The notes: a model not told the origin generated them from the letters alone. Positions 30,926-39,640 are shown, counted from the first letter of the stretch. The stretch: 64,000 nt of DNA from JANMDN01 sp031376285 (GCA_031376285.1 JANMDN010000024.1:26740-90739); one strand, 5' to 3'. Numbers and translations: made by a program.

Positions 30926-31546
30926 GTGCCAGCAATTATTGGACGCAAGCTGGGCATGACCCAGATCTTCGCGGAGGACGGCGCCCGGGTGCCGATCACC
31001 GTGGTCGAGGCTGGTCCTTGCCACGTCGTCCAGATCAAGACCGACGAGGTCGACGGCTACCGCGCGATCCAGCTTGGGTTTGGGTTGTCAAAGCCCAAGC
31101 ACGTGAACTCCCCGGAGCGCGGCCACCTGAAGAAGGCGGGTGCCCCGCCGCTTCGCCACCTGGTCGAGTTCGACATCACGGACTTCGAGCAGGAGCTCGA
31201 GGTCGGCGACGTCGTCACGGTCGATCAGTTCGAGCCCGGCCAGATCGTCAAGGTCGTTGGTACCTCGAAGGGCAAGGGCTATCAGGGCACGATCAAGCGC
31301 CACAACTTCTCGCGCGGCCCTGTGACCCACGGCTCGCACAATGTTCGTGGACCAGGTTCGATCGGCGCCGCGGCGTACCCGTCGCGCGTGTTCAAGGGTA
31401 TGCGGATGAGTGGCCACATGGGCGCGCGCCGCATCACTCAGCTGGGCCTGCAGATCATCGACGCCGACCCTTCGCGCAACGTGCTGCTGATCAAGGGCGC
31501 CGTACCCGGTGCCGTCAACGGGCTCGTGATCGTGAGGCCTGGCTGA
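30926..31546 (+). CDS. rplC: 50S ribosomal protein L3
   Basis: L3 starts 50S assembly and reaches the peptidyl-transferase centre with its extended loop (here GPVTHGSHNVRGPGSIG). The 206-residue product begins MPAIIGRKLGMTQIF, standard for L3. GTG start. Its TGA overlaps the ATG of rplD (TGATG). Confidence 0.98.
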   Translation: MPAIIGRKLGMTQIFAEDGARVPITVVEAGPCHVVQIKTDEVDGYRAIQLGFGLSKPKHVNSPERGHLKKAGAPPLRHLVEFDITDFEQELEVGDVVTVDQFEPGQIVKVVGTSKGKGYQGTIKRHNFSRGPVTHGSHNVRGPGSIGAAAYPSRVFKGMRMSGHMGARRITQLGLQIIDADPSRNVLLIKGAVPGAVNGLVIVRPG

Positions 31547-32304
31547 TGTCCGCGCACGTCGTCGATGCGGCTGGCGCAGCCGTCGGAGTCTGGGTCCCCT
31601 CAGGTCCGATCGCCGAGCAGGCCATCAAGCCGCACCTGATCCATGAGACCGTGATCGCCGAGCTGGCCTGGCGCCGAGCGGGCACCCACTCGACACTGAC
31701 CCGTGGGCTGGTCCGCGGTGGTGGCCGTAAGCCCTGGCGCCAGAAGGGCACGGGTCGTGCCCGTCAAGGCTCCATCCGCTCTCCCCAGTGGACCGGCGGT
31801 GGCATCGTCTTCGGACCGACCCCGCGAAGCTATGGCGGCAAGGTCAACCGAAAGGCTCGCGCCCAGGCATTCCGCTCGGCACTGCGTGCTCATGTCGAGC
31901 GCGGATCGATCGCGATCATGGAGACGACCGGTTGGGACGCGCCGTCGACCAAGCTGGCTGCGGCCTTCGCCGCGGGCCTTCCCGAGATCATGCGTGTTCG
32001 CCCACTGCTCTTCGTTGTCTCGGACATCCACGGCGTTGACGCGTTGTCGTTTCGCAACCTCGCCGACACGTACGTGCTCGCGGCCGCTGAGCTCGAGACC
32101 GTCGACGTGATGGCAGCCCGCGTGATGGTTGTCGAGCGGAGCGTCTGGGAGCGTTGGTGCGGTGGCGACATCGAGGTCGCCGCAGTCGAAGTGCCGAAGA
32201 AGCCGCGCCCAAAGGCCAAGAAGGTGGAGGAGCCGGTCGCAGGTAGCACCGAGCCGTCCGTTGCTCCCGAGACCTCTGACGAGCCGAAAGAGGAGACCTC
32301 GTGA
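31546..32304 (+). CDS. rplD: 50S ribosomal protein L4
   Basis: L4 lines the peptide exit tunnel and in some bacteria represses the S10 operon. The 252-residue product contains GGGRKPWRQKGTGRARQGSI, the tunnel loop. The last 45 or so residues are a Lys/Pro then Glu/Ser-rich tail beyond the usual end of about 205. Coupled to both neighbours: TGATG before, GTGA after. Confidence 0.97.
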   Translation: MSAHVVDAAGAAVGVWVPSGPIAEQAIKPHLIHETVIAELAWRRAGTHSTLTRGLVRGGGRKPWRQKGTGRARQGSIRSPQWTGGGIVFGPTPRSYGGKVNRKARAQAFRSALRAHVERGSIAIMETTGWDAPSTKLAAAFAAGLPEIMRVRPLLFVVSDIHGVDALSFRNLADTYVLAAAELETVDVMAARVMVVERSVWERWCGGDIEVAAVEVPKKPRPKAKKVEEPVAGSTEPSVAPETSDEPKEETS

Positions 32305-32618
32305 GCGCAGCCCGCGAAGACGTTCGTCGCGCGATCATCACCCCCGTGATCTCAGAGAAGTCGTTCACGGTCGCCGGTCGCCACAACCAATACACCTTCC
32401 GTGTCCTCCAGGACGCACACAAGATCGAGATTCGCCAGGCCGTTGAAGAGCTCTTCAACGTGACGGTGACGAAGGTCCGCACGGTCAGCGTGCCGGCGAA
32501 GCCGAAGCGCCGCGGCCCAAGCCGCGGAATCCGGCCGGGATGGAAGAAGGCGATCATCGAGTTGAAGGCCGGCGACAAAATCGAACTGTTCGAGACCGCA
32601 GGGGTGGAGGGCGCGTAA
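32301..32618 (+). CDS. rplW: 50S ribosomal protein L23
   Basis: L23 lies at the tunnel exit and docks trigger factor and SRP. The 105-residue product includes AIITPVISEKSFTVAGRHNQ and the basic extended loop KPKRRGPSRGIRPGWKKA. GTG start overlaps the rplD stop (GTGA), with GAGGAG upstream; its TAA overlaps the rplB ATG. Confidence 0.98.
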   Translation: MSAAREDVRRAIITPVISEKSFTVAGRHNQYTFRVLQDAHKIEIRQAVEELFNVTVTKVRTVSVPAKPKRRGPSRGIRPGWKKAIIELKAGDKIELFETAGVEGA

Positions 32619-33466
32619 TGGGACTCAAGAAGTACAAGCCGACATCACCCTCGCGTCGTTTCATGACGTCGTCGGACTTCGAGGAGATCACGACTTCGAA
32701 GCCCGAGAAGTCGCTGACGACCAAGATCACGAAGACCGGTGGGCGCAACAACAACGGTCGCGTGACGTCGCGCCACATCGGCGGCGGGCACAAGAAGCGC
32801 TACCGGATCATCGACTTCAAGCGTTTGAAGGACGGCATCCCGGCCCGTGTCGCGACGATCGAGTACGACCCGAACCGGTCGGCGCGTATCGCCCTCCTGC
32901 ACTACGCCGACGGCGAGAAGCGCTACATCCTTGCTCCGCTTCGGCTCCAGGTTGGGGACACGGTCATGAGCGGCCCCGAGGCCGACATCAAGCCGGGCAA
33001 CGCCTTGGCCCTCCGGGACATCCCGACGGGAACGATCGTCCACAACGTCGAGCTCCAGATCGGACGCGGCGGCCAGATGGTCCGCTCAGCCGGTGTTGGT
33101 GCCCAGCTGATGGCGAAGGAAGGCGACTACGCAACGGTCCGCCTCCCGTCGTCTGAGATGCGTATGGTGCATCTTGACTGTCGCGCCACCATTGGGCAGG
33201 TCGGCAACGTCACACACGGCAACGAGACGATCGGCAAAGCTGGTCGTTCACGTTGGAAGGGCATCCGCCCGCGCGTTCGTGGCTCGGCGATGAACCCGGT
33301 CGACCACCCGCATGGTGGTGGCGAAGGTAAGACGAACTCTGGTCGCCATCCGGTGACCCCGTGGGGTAAGCCGACCAACGGCTTCCGGACACGGAACAAG
33401 AAGAAGGCAAGCCAGAAGCTCATCGTGCGCGGCCGCAAGCGCGGCAAGCACACCGAGGGCCGATGA
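32618..33466 (+). CDS. rplB: 50S ribosomal protein L2
   Basis: L2 is a core protein needed for subunit joining and peptidyl transferase. The 282-residue product begins MGLKKYKPTSPSRRF and holds the invariant GSAMNPVDHPHGGGEGKT loop with its essential histidine. The ATG overlaps the rplW stop. Confidence 0.99.
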   Translation: MGLKKYKPTSPSRRFMTSSDFEEITTSKPEKSLTTKITKTGGRNNNGRVTSRHIGGGHKKRYRIIDFKRLKDGIPARVATIEYDPNRSARIALLHYADGEKRYILAPLRLQVGDTVMSGPEADIKPGNALALRDIPTGTIVHNVELQIGRGGQMVRSAGVGAQLMAKEGDYATVRLPSSEMRMVHLDCRATIGQVGNVTHGNETIGKAGRSRWKGIRPRVRGSAMNPVDHPHGGGEGKTNSGRHPVTPWGKPTNGFRTRNKKKASQKLIVRGRKRGKHTEGR

Positions 33467-33487
33467 TCACGCGCGTGGGAGCTCACG

Positions 33488-33769
33488 ATGGGTCGTAGTC
33501 TCAAGAAGGGTCCGTTCGCAGAGGAGCGCTTGATGAAGCGCATCGCTGACATGAACGGCGCCAACGAGAAGCGGATGATCCGCACTTGGTCGAGGACGTC
33601 GACCATCTTTCCGGAGATGGTCGGGCATACGATTGCCGTCCACGACGGGCGCAAGCACGTGCCGGTCTTCATCTCCGAGAGCATGGTCGGTCACAAGCTC
33701 GGCGAGTTCGCTCCGACACGCACCTACCGCGGCCACGACGCGGGCGACCGCACATCGAAGCGCCGGTAG
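33488..33769 (+). CDS. rpsS: 30S ribosomal protein S19
   Basis: S19 works with S13 at the top of the 30S head. The 93-residue product begins MGRSLKKGPFAEERLMKRI and ends TRTYRGHDAGDRTSKRR, typical of S19. It starts 21 nt after rplB and ends 3 nt before rplV. Confidence 0.98.
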   Translation: MGRSLKKGPFAEERLMKRIADMNGANEKRMIRTWSRTSTIFPEMVGHTIAVHDGRKHVPVFISESMVGHKLGEFAPTRTYRGHDAGDRTSKRR

Positions 33770-33772
33770 ACG

Positions 33773-34150
33773 ATGCCGACCGATCTCAAAGATGCCGTCG
33801 TGACGGCTACCGCAAAGTACGTTCGCGTGTCAGCCCGAAAGGCTCGCCTCGTCGCCGACCTCGTCCGCGGCAAGTCCGTGCCCGAGGCGCGCGCCATCCT
33901 CGCGTTTTCGACGCGAGGCGCCGCTGAGCCGGTCCGCAAGGTCCTCGACTCGGCGTGCGCAAACGCAGACCACAATCACGCGATGGACTCGGAAGAGCTC
34001 GTCCTGACTCGTGTCCTGATCGACGAGGGGCCGACGATGCGTCGGTTCCGTCCCCGGGCCATGGGCCGCTCGACGCGCATCAACAAGCGCACCTGCCACA
34101 TCACGATCGGCCTGTCGCAGGCCGAGGAACCCCGTCGGAGGAAGCGTTAA
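33773..34150 (+). CDS. rplV: 50S ribosomal protein L22
   Basis: L22 lines the exit tunnel opposite L4. The 125-residue product has AKYVRVSARKARLVADLVRG at the N-terminus and the tunnel beta-hairpin DEGPTMRRFRPRAMGRSTRI. Its TAA overlaps the rpsC ATG (TAATG). Confidence 0.98.
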   Translation: MPTDLKDAVVTATAKYVRVSARKARLVADLVRGKSVPEARAILAFSTRGAAEPVRKVLDSACANADHNHAMDSEELVLTRVLIDEGPTMRRFRPRAMGRSTRINKRTCHITIGLSQAEEPRRRKR

Positions 34151-34920
34151 TGGGTCAGAAGGTCAACCCGCATGGCTTTCGTCTGGGGATCATCAACCCG
34201 TGGAAGAGCAATTGGTTCACGGAGCGTGACTTTGCCGGCTACCTCGACGAGGACCGTGCCGTTCGCGAGCACATCACACGCCGCCTGAGCCACGCTGGCC
34301 TTTCGGACATCCGTCTGAGGAAGGACAGCAAGGAGCTTGTCGTTGACATCTCCACCGCGCGTCCAGGCATCGTGATCGGCAAGAACGGCACCGAGGTGGA
34401 TAGCCTCCGCCGTGAACTCCACGCGATGACCCAGAAGGATATTCGGGTCAACATCAACGAAATCAAGCGTCCCGAGCTCGACGCACGCCTCGTCGCACAG
34501 TCGATCGCCGAGCAGCTCGAAAATCGTGTGAGCTTCCGCCGCGCGATGAAGCGGGCACTGACGTCGGCGATGCGCTCCGGCGCACAGGGCGTCAAGGTGC
34601 AGTGCGCGGGTCGGCTCGGTGGAGCTGAGATGTCGCGTCGTGAGCACTACCTCGACGGTCGAGTCCCACTCCACACCCTCCGGGCTGACATCGACTATGG
34701 CTTCGCCGAGGCGAAGACGACCTTCGGTCGCATCGGCGTGAAGGTTTGGATTAACAAGGGTGAAGTGCTTCCCGAGGGCGTCGTCGACTCGCGCGGACGC
34801 GTCGAGCCCGAGCCGCTGCCTCGCCGCCCACGTCGCGACGGAAACAACCAGCGCGGAGGCCGCCCCGGTGGTGGCGGTGGCGATCGCTCCGGCGGCGGAC
34901 GCGACGGAGGAACGACCTAA
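34150..34920 (+). CDS. rpsC: 30S ribosomal protein S3
   Basis: S3 sits at the mRNA entry channel. The 256-residue product begins MGQKVNPHGFRLGIINPWKS and has a KH domain with the GxxG loop in IVIGKNGTEV. The last 30 residues are a Gly/Arg/Asp-rich low-complexity tail (for example RRPRRDGNNQRGGRPGGGGG) beyond the usual core. Overlaps rplV and rplP by one base each. Confidence 0.98.
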   Translation: MGQKVNPHGFRLGIINPWKSNWFTERDFAGYLDEDRAVREHITRRLSHAGLSDIRLRKDSKELVVDISTARPGIVIGKNGTEVDSLRRELHAMTQKDIRVNINEIKRPELDARLVAQSIAEQLENRVSFRRAMKRALTSAMRSGAQGVKVQCAGRLGGAEMSRREHYLDGRVPLHTLRADIDYGFAEAKTTFGRIGVKVWINKGEVLPEGVVDSRGRVEPEPLPRRPRRDGNNQRGGRPGGGGGDRSGGGRDGGTT

Positions 34921-35333
34921 TGTTGATGCCAAAGCGGACCAAGTTCCGTAAGAGCCACCGCGGACGACGCCAGGGCATGACCAAGGGCAACCCCGAGGTC
35001 ATGTTTGGTGAATACGGACTGAAGTCGCTTGAGGTTGCCTGGATCACGAACCGCCAGATCGAGTCAGCTCGTATTGCGATCAACCGCCGCATTAAGCGTG
35101 GTGGCAAGGTCTGGATCAACATCTTTCCTCAGCTTCCCTTCACCAAGAAGCCGGCCGAGACCCGCATGGGCTCAGGTAAGGGTTCTCCCGAGGGATGGGT
35201 TTGCGTCGTCAAGCCCGGCAAGGTGATGTTCGAGCTTGCCGGCGTGCCGGAGCCGCTCGCCCGTGAGGCGATGCGCCTGGCCGCGATGAAGCTGCCCGTC
35301 AAGTGCAAGTTCGTGAAGCGAGACGAGGATTGA
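34920..35333 (+). CDS. rplP: 50S ribosomal protein L16
   Basis: L16 positions A-site tRNA on the 50S subunit. The 137-residue product starts MLMPKRTKFRKSHRGR and includes the conserved TRMGSGKGSPEGWV segment with the arginine that is hydroxylated in some bacteria. The ATG overlaps the rpsC stop; its TGA overlaps the TTG of rpmC. Confidence 0.98.
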   Translation: MLMPKRTKFRKSHRGRRQGMTKGNPEVMFGEYGLKSLEVAWITNRQIESARIAINRRIKRGGKVWINIFPQLPFTKKPAETRMGSGKGSPEGWVCVVKPGKVMFELAGVPEPLAREAMRLAAMKLPVKCKFVKRDED

Positions 35334-35527
35334 CCGCGACAGAGCTACGCGAACTCCGCGATGAGGAGCTCGTCAATCATCTGAACGAAGTGCGCGAGGC
35401 CTACTACAACCTGCGCTTCCAACTCCCGAGCGGTGCGCTGGAAAAGACCAGCGAACTCGGCATTCGGAAGCGTGAGATCGCGCGAGTCCTTACGATTATT
35501 CGGGAGCGGGAGCTGGCAAGTGGCTGA
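35330..35527 (+). CDS. rpmC: 50S ribosomal protein L29
   Basis: L29 is a two-helix protein near the tunnel exit. From the TTG at 35330 (in a TTGA overlap with the rplP stop) the product is 65 residues, MTATELRELRDEELVNHLNE, followed by YYNLRFQLPSGALEKT. The frame extends upstream, but L29 always begins at about this point. It overlaps rpsQ by 8 nt. Confidence 0.95.
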   Translation: MTATELRELRDEELVNHLNEVREAYYNLRFQLPSGALEKTSELGIRKREIARVLTIIRERELASG

Positions 35528-35795
35528 GCAGACGATCGAACGTGTCGCCGGGCGACGCAAGACCAGGGTTGGTGTCGTCACAAGCGATGCTCGCGACAAG
35601 ACCATCACGGTGCGCATCGACCTCGCTCGTCAGCACCCGAGGTACGGCAAGACCGTTCGTCGGTCGTCAAAGCTGCACGCCCACGACGAGACCAATGACG
35701 CACACCTGGGAGACCTCGTGCGCGTCGCCGAGTGCCGTCCGATCTCGAGCCAGAAGCGTTGGCGGCTGGTCGAGATCGTCGAGCGGGCGAAGTAG
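35520..35795 (+). CDS. rpsQ: 30S ribosomal protein S17
   Basis: S17 is an OB-fold primary binder of 16S rRNA. From the GTG at 35520 the product is 91 residues with GVVTSDARDKTITVRID and ending RWRLVEIVERAK. The start is inside the 3' end of rpmC, so the two are coupled. Confidence 0.96.
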   Translation: MAEQTIERVAGRRKTRVGVVTSDARDKTITVRIDLARQHPRYGKTVRRSSKLHAHDETNDAHLGDLVRVAECRPISSQKRWRLVEIVERAK

Positions 35796-35805
35796 GAGCC
35801 GACCA

Positions 35806-36174
35806 ATGATCCAGAACGAATCACGACTGCGTGTCGCCGACAACACCGGAGCGCGGGAAATCCTGTGCATCCGGGTGCTCGGCGGTTCACGCCGTCGTTA
35901 CGCCCGAGTCGGCGATGTCATCGTCGCGACGGTCAAGCAAGCGACGCCGCAGGGCGCCGTCAAGAAGGGTGACGTTGTGAAGGCGGTCGTCGTCCGGACG
36001 AAGAAGTCCTTCCCGCGCGACGATGGCACGTTCATCGCCTTCGACGAGAACGCGGCCGTCATCATCGACAACGCACACAATCCTCGCGGGACACGCATCT
36101 TCGGGCCGGTGGCGCGCGAACTGCGTGACCGGGACTTCATGAAGATCGTCTCACTCGCCCCCGAGGTCCTCTGA
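35806..36174 (+). CDS. rplN: 50S ribosomal protein L14
   Basis: L14 contributes to the subunit interface. The 122-residue product, the exact family length, begins MIQNESRLRVADNTGAREIL and ends FMKIVSLAPEVL. Its TGA overlaps the rplX ATG. Confidence 0.98.
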   Translation: MIQNESRLRVADNTGAREILCIRVLGGSRRRYARVGDVIVATVKQATPQGAVKKGDVVKAVVVRTKKSFPRDDGTFIAFDENAAVIIDNAHNPRGTRIFGPVARELRDRDFMKIVSLAPEVL

Positions 36175-36485
36175 TGCCTGCGCGGATCAAGAAGGACGAC
36201 GAGGTCATCGTGATCTCGGGCAAAGACAAGGGCAAAACAGGTCGGGTGCTCGAGGTGATGCCGGCCAGCGAGCGCGTGCTCGTCGAGGGCGTCAACATCA
36301 TGAAGCGCCACACCAAGCCTCGTCCTCCTCAGGAGCCCGGCGGTGTGATCGAGAAGCCCGCGCCGATGCACCTTTCGAATGTCGCGCTCATCGACCCGAA
36401 GAGCAAGAAAGCAACACGTGTCCGGATTGAAATCGTTGATGGCAAGCGCGTGCGGGTCTCCTCACGCAGTGGGGCGCGAATCTGA
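36174..36485 (+). CDS. rplX: 50S ribosomal protein L24
   Basis: L24 is an assembly initiator with a KOW motif, seen here in DDEVIVISGKDKGKTGRVLE (about 8-27). The 103-residue product ends in a basic RVRVSSRSGARI. Coupled by TGATG to both neighbours. Confidence 0.98.
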   Translation: MPARIKKDDEVIVISGKDKGKTGRVLEVMPASERVLVEGVNIMKRHTKPRPPQEPGGVIEKPAPMHLSNVALIDPKSKKATRVRIEIVDGKRVRVSSRSGARI

Positions 36486-37336
36486 TGGGAGATGAGGACG
36501 TGATGGCAGACGAGACGGGCGACGCGACAACCGAGTCCGGGGACGAGTCCCCGGTTGCCCCCGAGGCTCCCGTGGCACCCGAGGGCGCAGACGTCGTCGA
36601 GGCCCAAGCGGTCGTCGAGTCGGCGGATGTCGACGAGGCAGCAGGCGAGCCGGCTCCGAAACCGAAGACGACCAAGGCCCCAAAGGTCGCGAAGGCGCCC
36701 GCCGAACCCCAGGCTCCTGCCCCGCCGCCGCGCCTGCGCGAGGTCTACCAGACCGAGATTCGCCCGCTGCTCCAAGAGGAGTTCAAGTACTCGTCGTCGA
36801 TGCAGCACCCGCGAATCACCAAGATCACGCTCAACATGGGTGTCGGTGAGGCCAAGCAGAACGCCAAGGCGCTCGACCAGGCCGTCGACCAGCTGAGCAT
36901 CATCGCCGGGCAGCGTCCGGCGATCACCAAAGCCCGCAAGTCGATCGCCCAGTTCAAGCTCCGTGAGGGCATGGCGATTGGTTGCAAGGTGACCCTTCGT
37001 GGGGCCCGGATGTGGGAGTTCTACGATCGACTCACGTCGATCGCGCTTCCCCGGATTCGCGACTTCCGCGGTGTCAACCCGGACGGCTTCGACGGTCGCG
37101 GTAACTACAACCTTGGCCTGCGCGAGCAGACGATCTTTCCGGAGATCGACTACGACTCAATCGACAACGTGCGCGGTCTGAACGTCACGATCACGACGAC
37201 CGCAGCGACCGACGAAGAAGGTCGGGCGCTGCTTCGTCACCTCGGTATGCCATTCCGGGCCGAGGGCTACACCGCAGAGGAGCGCGCGGTTCGCCGGCGC
37301 CAAAAGATGCGCAAGCTCGGCCGCGGCCGGCGTTAG
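36485..37336 (+). CDS. rplE: 50S ribosomal protein L5 with long N-terminal extension
   Basis: L5 binds 5S rRNA in the central protuberance. The conserved part (PRLREVYQTEIRPLLQEEF to the C-terminus, with GVGEAKQNAK and RDFRGVNPDGFDGRGNY) starts near residue 83 of 283; L5 is normally about 180 residues. The extra N-terminus is first acidic (ADETGDATTESGDESPVAPE), then Ala/Pro/Val-rich, then Lys/Pro-rich (APKPKTTKAPKVAKAPAEP). The ATG at 36485 overlaps the rplX stop, as at most junctions in this operon, and no good start lies near the core. Confidence 0.93.
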   Translation: MGDEDVMADETGDATTESGDESPVAPEAPVAPEGADVVEAQAVVESADVDEAAGEPAPKPKTTKAPKVAKAPAEPQAPAPPPRLREVYQTEIRPLLQEEFKYSSSMQHPRITKITLNMGVGEAKQNAKALDQAVDQLSIIAGQRPAITKARKSIAQFKLREGMAIGCKVTLRGARMWEFYDRLTSIALPRIRDFRGVNPDGFDGRGNYNLGLREQTIFPEIDYDSIDNVRGLNVTITTTAATDEEGRALLRHLGMPFRAEGYTAEERAVRRRQKMRKLGRGRR

Positions 37337-37347
37337 GAGATACGAGC

Positions 37348-37533
37348 GTGGCAAAGACATCACTTCGAGTGAAGGCCGCGAAGCCTTCCAAGTACAAGAC
37401 GCGCGACTACCACCGCTGTCACAAGTGTGGTCGCCCGCGGGCCTACTTCCGTCGCTTCGGCCTCTGCCGGATCTGCCTTCGCCAGCAGGCGCACGCCGGG
37501 GTCATCCCCGGCATGACGAAGTCGAGCTGGTAG
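37348..37533 (+). CDS. rpsZ: 30S ribosomal protein S14, zinc type
   Basis: S14 completes the 30S head. The 61-residue product is the short form with a zinc ribbon, CHKCGRP and CRICLR (about 24-43). GTG start behind GGAGATACGAG. The short C+ form is usual in actinobacterial main operons. Confidence 0.97.
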   Translation: MAKTSLRVKAAKPSKYKTRDYHRCHKCGRPRAYFRRFGLCRICLRQQAHAGVIPGMTKSSW

Positions 37534-37537
37534 CCGC

Positions 37538-37933
37538 GTGCTGACCGACCCGATCGCCGACATGCTGACGCGACTTCGCAACGGCAACATGGCCCTGCAC
37601 GACACCGTTCCGATGCCCACGAGCAAGCTCAAGGTTCACCTCGCTGAGGTCCTCGAGCGCGAGGGCTACATCATGGGCTTCGATGTCGTCGAGGCAAAGC
37701 CCTGCAACCAGCTCGTGGTTCGCCTGAAGTACGACAACCAGCGTCGCCGCGTAATCTCTGGCATCAAGCGGATCTCCAAGCCCGGTCGGCGCGTTTACGC
37801 CGATCACGGGAGCATCCCGAAGGTGCTCGGCGGCATGGGCGTCGCCGTGATCTCGACCTCGCAGGGGCTTCTCACCGGCCAGGAGGCGCGCCGGAAGGGC
37901 ATCGGCGGCGAGATCCTCTGCACGGTCTGGTAA
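37538..37933 (+). CDS. rpsH: 30S ribosomal protein S8
   Basis: S8 binds helix 21 of 16S rRNA and represses the spc operon in some bacteria. The 131-residue product begins MLTDPIADMLTRLRNG and ends with the signature STSQGLLTGQEARRKGIGGE. GTG start 4 nt after rpsZ. Confidence 0.98.
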   Translation: MLTDPIADMLTRLRNGNMALHDTVPMPTSKLKVHLAEVLEREGYIMGFDVVEAKPCNQLVVRLKYDNQRRRVISGIKRISKPGRRVYADHGSIPKVLGGMGVAVISTSQGLLTGQEARRKGIGGEILCTVW

Positions 37934-37964
37934 GCCGAACCACCGTTACTGGAAAGAGCGCGAG

Positions 37965-38498
37965 ATGAGCCGCATTGGACGAGCACCGATCCCCGTACCT
38001 GACGGAGTGACGGTCGACATCAAGGGTCAGCACGTGACCGTAAAGGGCCCGAAAGGGACCCTCGAGCACCGCGTGGTCGAGCCGATCCGCGTGGAACAGG
38101 CCGAGGGCACGCTGCAGCTCACCCGACCGACCGACCGCTCGGATCACCGGTCGCTGCACGGTCTCTCACGTTCGCTCGTCGCCAACATGGTCGAGGGCGT
38201 CACCGATGGCTTTGAGCGTCGCCTCGAGCTCGTCGGTGTCGGGTACCGCGCCCAGATGAAGGGGTCCTCGCTCGAGCTGGCCGTGGGTTTCTCCCACCCA
38301 GTGAGCATCGACCCGCGCGGTGGCGTCGCCTTCGAGGTGCCCGCTCCGACTCAGATCATCGTGCGCGGCATCGACAAGCAGGTTGTGGGGCAGATCGCCT
38401 CGGAAATTCGCAAGGTTCGTCCGCCGGAGCCGTACAAGGGCAAGGGCATCAGGTATCAGGGCGAACAGGTTCGCAAGAAAATCGGAAAGCGCGCGTAG
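37965..38498 (+). CDS. rplF: 50S ribosomal protein L6
   Basis: L6 is a two-domain protein by the sarcin-ricin loop. The 177-residue product begins MSRIGRAPIPVPDGV and ends with the family motif PPEPYKGKGIRYQGEQVRKK. It starts 31 nt after rpsH, one of the larger gaps in this operon. Confidence 0.98.
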   Translation: MSRIGRAPIPVPDGVTVDIKGQHVTVKGPKGTLEHRVVEPIRVEQAEGTLQLTRPTDRSDHRSLHGLSRSLVANMVEGVTDGFERRLELVGVGYRAQMKGSSLELAVGFSHPVSIDPRGGVAFEVPAPTQIIVRGIDKQVVGQIASEIRKVRPPEPYKGKGIRYQGEQVRKKIGKRA

Positions 38499-38501
38499 GC
38501 C

Positions 38502-38855
38502 ATGGCAAAGCTCACCCCACTCGAAGCGCGGCGCCGCCGCCAACGCCGGATTCGCGGCAAGGTCAGCGGAAGCGCTTCGCGCCCGCGCCTCTGCGTCTTT
38601 CGGTCAAACCTCCGTATCTACGCGCAGGTCATCGACGACGCCCGGGGCCACACGTTGGCTTCGGCGGGATCGACCGAGCAGGATCTCCGATCGCTCACCA
38701 AGGGCGAGGCCGCAGCCGCGGTCGGCAAGCTCGTTGCGGAGCGTGCGAAGCAGGCGGGTGTTACCACGGTCGTGTTCGATCGCGGTGGATACCTCTACCA
38801 TGGCCGGGTGAAGGCGCTCGCCGATGGCGCGCGCGAAGCCGGGCTCGATTTCTAG
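38502..38855 (+). CDS. rplR: 50S ribosomal protein L18
   Basis: L18 binds 5S rRNA with L5. The 117-residue product has the basic N-terminus RRRRQRRIRGKVSG, then RPRLCVFRSNLRIYAQVID and FDRGGYLYHGRVKALADGAR. It follows rplF by 3 nt. Confidence 0.98.
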   Translation: MAKLTPLEARRRRQRRIRGKVSGSASRPRLCVFRSNLRIYAQVIDDARGHTLASAGSTEQDLRSLTKGEAAAAVGKLVAERAKQAGVTTVVFDRGGYLYHGRVKALADGAREAGLDF

Positions 38856-38873
38856 ATTACGGAAGCGGAGCGA

Positions 38874-39455
38874 GTGCGACAGACAACAAAAATCACCCCA
38901 GAAGGACTCGACCTCCACGAGCGCGTGGTGCAGGTGAACCGCGTCGCGAAGGTCGTGAAGGGTGGCCGTCGGTTCTCGTTCTCCGCCCTGGTTGTGGTGG
39001 GTAACGAGGCGGACATCGTCGGCGTCGGGTTCGGGAAGGCCAACGAGGTCCCTCTCGCGATCCAGAAGGGCGTGGACGACGCGAAGAAGAACCTTGTGCG
39101 GGTCGCCAAGCATCAGTCGACCATCACCCATGAGGTGACGGGCCGCCACGGCGCGGGCCGCGTCTTCTTGAAGCCGGCCTCACCAGGTACCGGCGTGATC
39201 GCCGGCGGGGGGGTTCGCGCGGTGCTCGAGCTGGCTGGTATCCACGACATCTTGAGCAAGTCGCTTGGCTCGACCAACCCGATCAACATCGTCGGAGCGA
39301 CCATGGACGCGCTCCGCCAGCTCCGTCGTCCTGAGGACATCGCCCGACTGCGCGGTAAGAGCGTCCGCCGCGTCCTCGGCATGCCGCCGCGCACCCCTGT
39401 GGAGCCCGCCGCCGAGCCAGCCGTTGCCGCGGTAGCCGCCGGAGAGCCCGCCTGA
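38874..39455 (+). CDS. rpsE: 30S ribosomal protein S5
   Basis: S5 acts in mRNA helicase activity and fidelity. The 193-residue product has VNRVAKVVKGGRRFSFSALV and the GVGFGKANEVPLAIQKG signature. The last 25 residues form a Pro/Ala/Glu tail (PPRTPVEPAAEPAVAAVAAG). GTG start behind GGAAGCGGAG; TGATG overlap with rpmD. Confidence 0.98.
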   Translation: MRQTTKITPEGLDLHERVVQVNRVAKVVKGGRRFSFSALVVVGNEADIVGVGFGKANEVPLAIQKGVDDAKKNLVRVAKHQSTITHEVTGRHGAGRVFLKPASPGTGVIAGGGVRAVLELAGIHDILSKSLGSTNPINIVGATMDALRQLRRPEDIARLRGKSVRRVLGMPPRTPVEPAAEPAVAAVAAGEPA

Positions 39456-39640
39456 TGGCCCTCAAGATCACTCAGGTCCGATCCAAGATCGGAACGAGCG
39501 CGAAGCATCGCGGCACGCTGCGCGCCCTTGGCCTCGGGAAGATCGGCCGCTCGACCGTTCGTGACGACTCCCCAGAACTCCAGGGGATGCTTCGCAAAGT
39601 GAACAATCTGGTTCGCATCGAGGAGGCCGAACGTGTCTGA
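39455..39640 (+). CDS. rpmD: 50S ribosomal protein L30
   Basis: L30 is a small protein of the 50S subunit. The 61-residue product begins MALKITQVRSKIGTSAKHRG and includes LGLGKIGRSTVRDDSPELQG, typical of L30. It overlaps rpsE by one base and rplO by 8 nt. Confidence 0.97.
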   Translation: MALKITQVRSKIGTSAKHRGTLRALGLGKIGRSTVRDDSPELQGMLRKVNNLVRIEEAERV

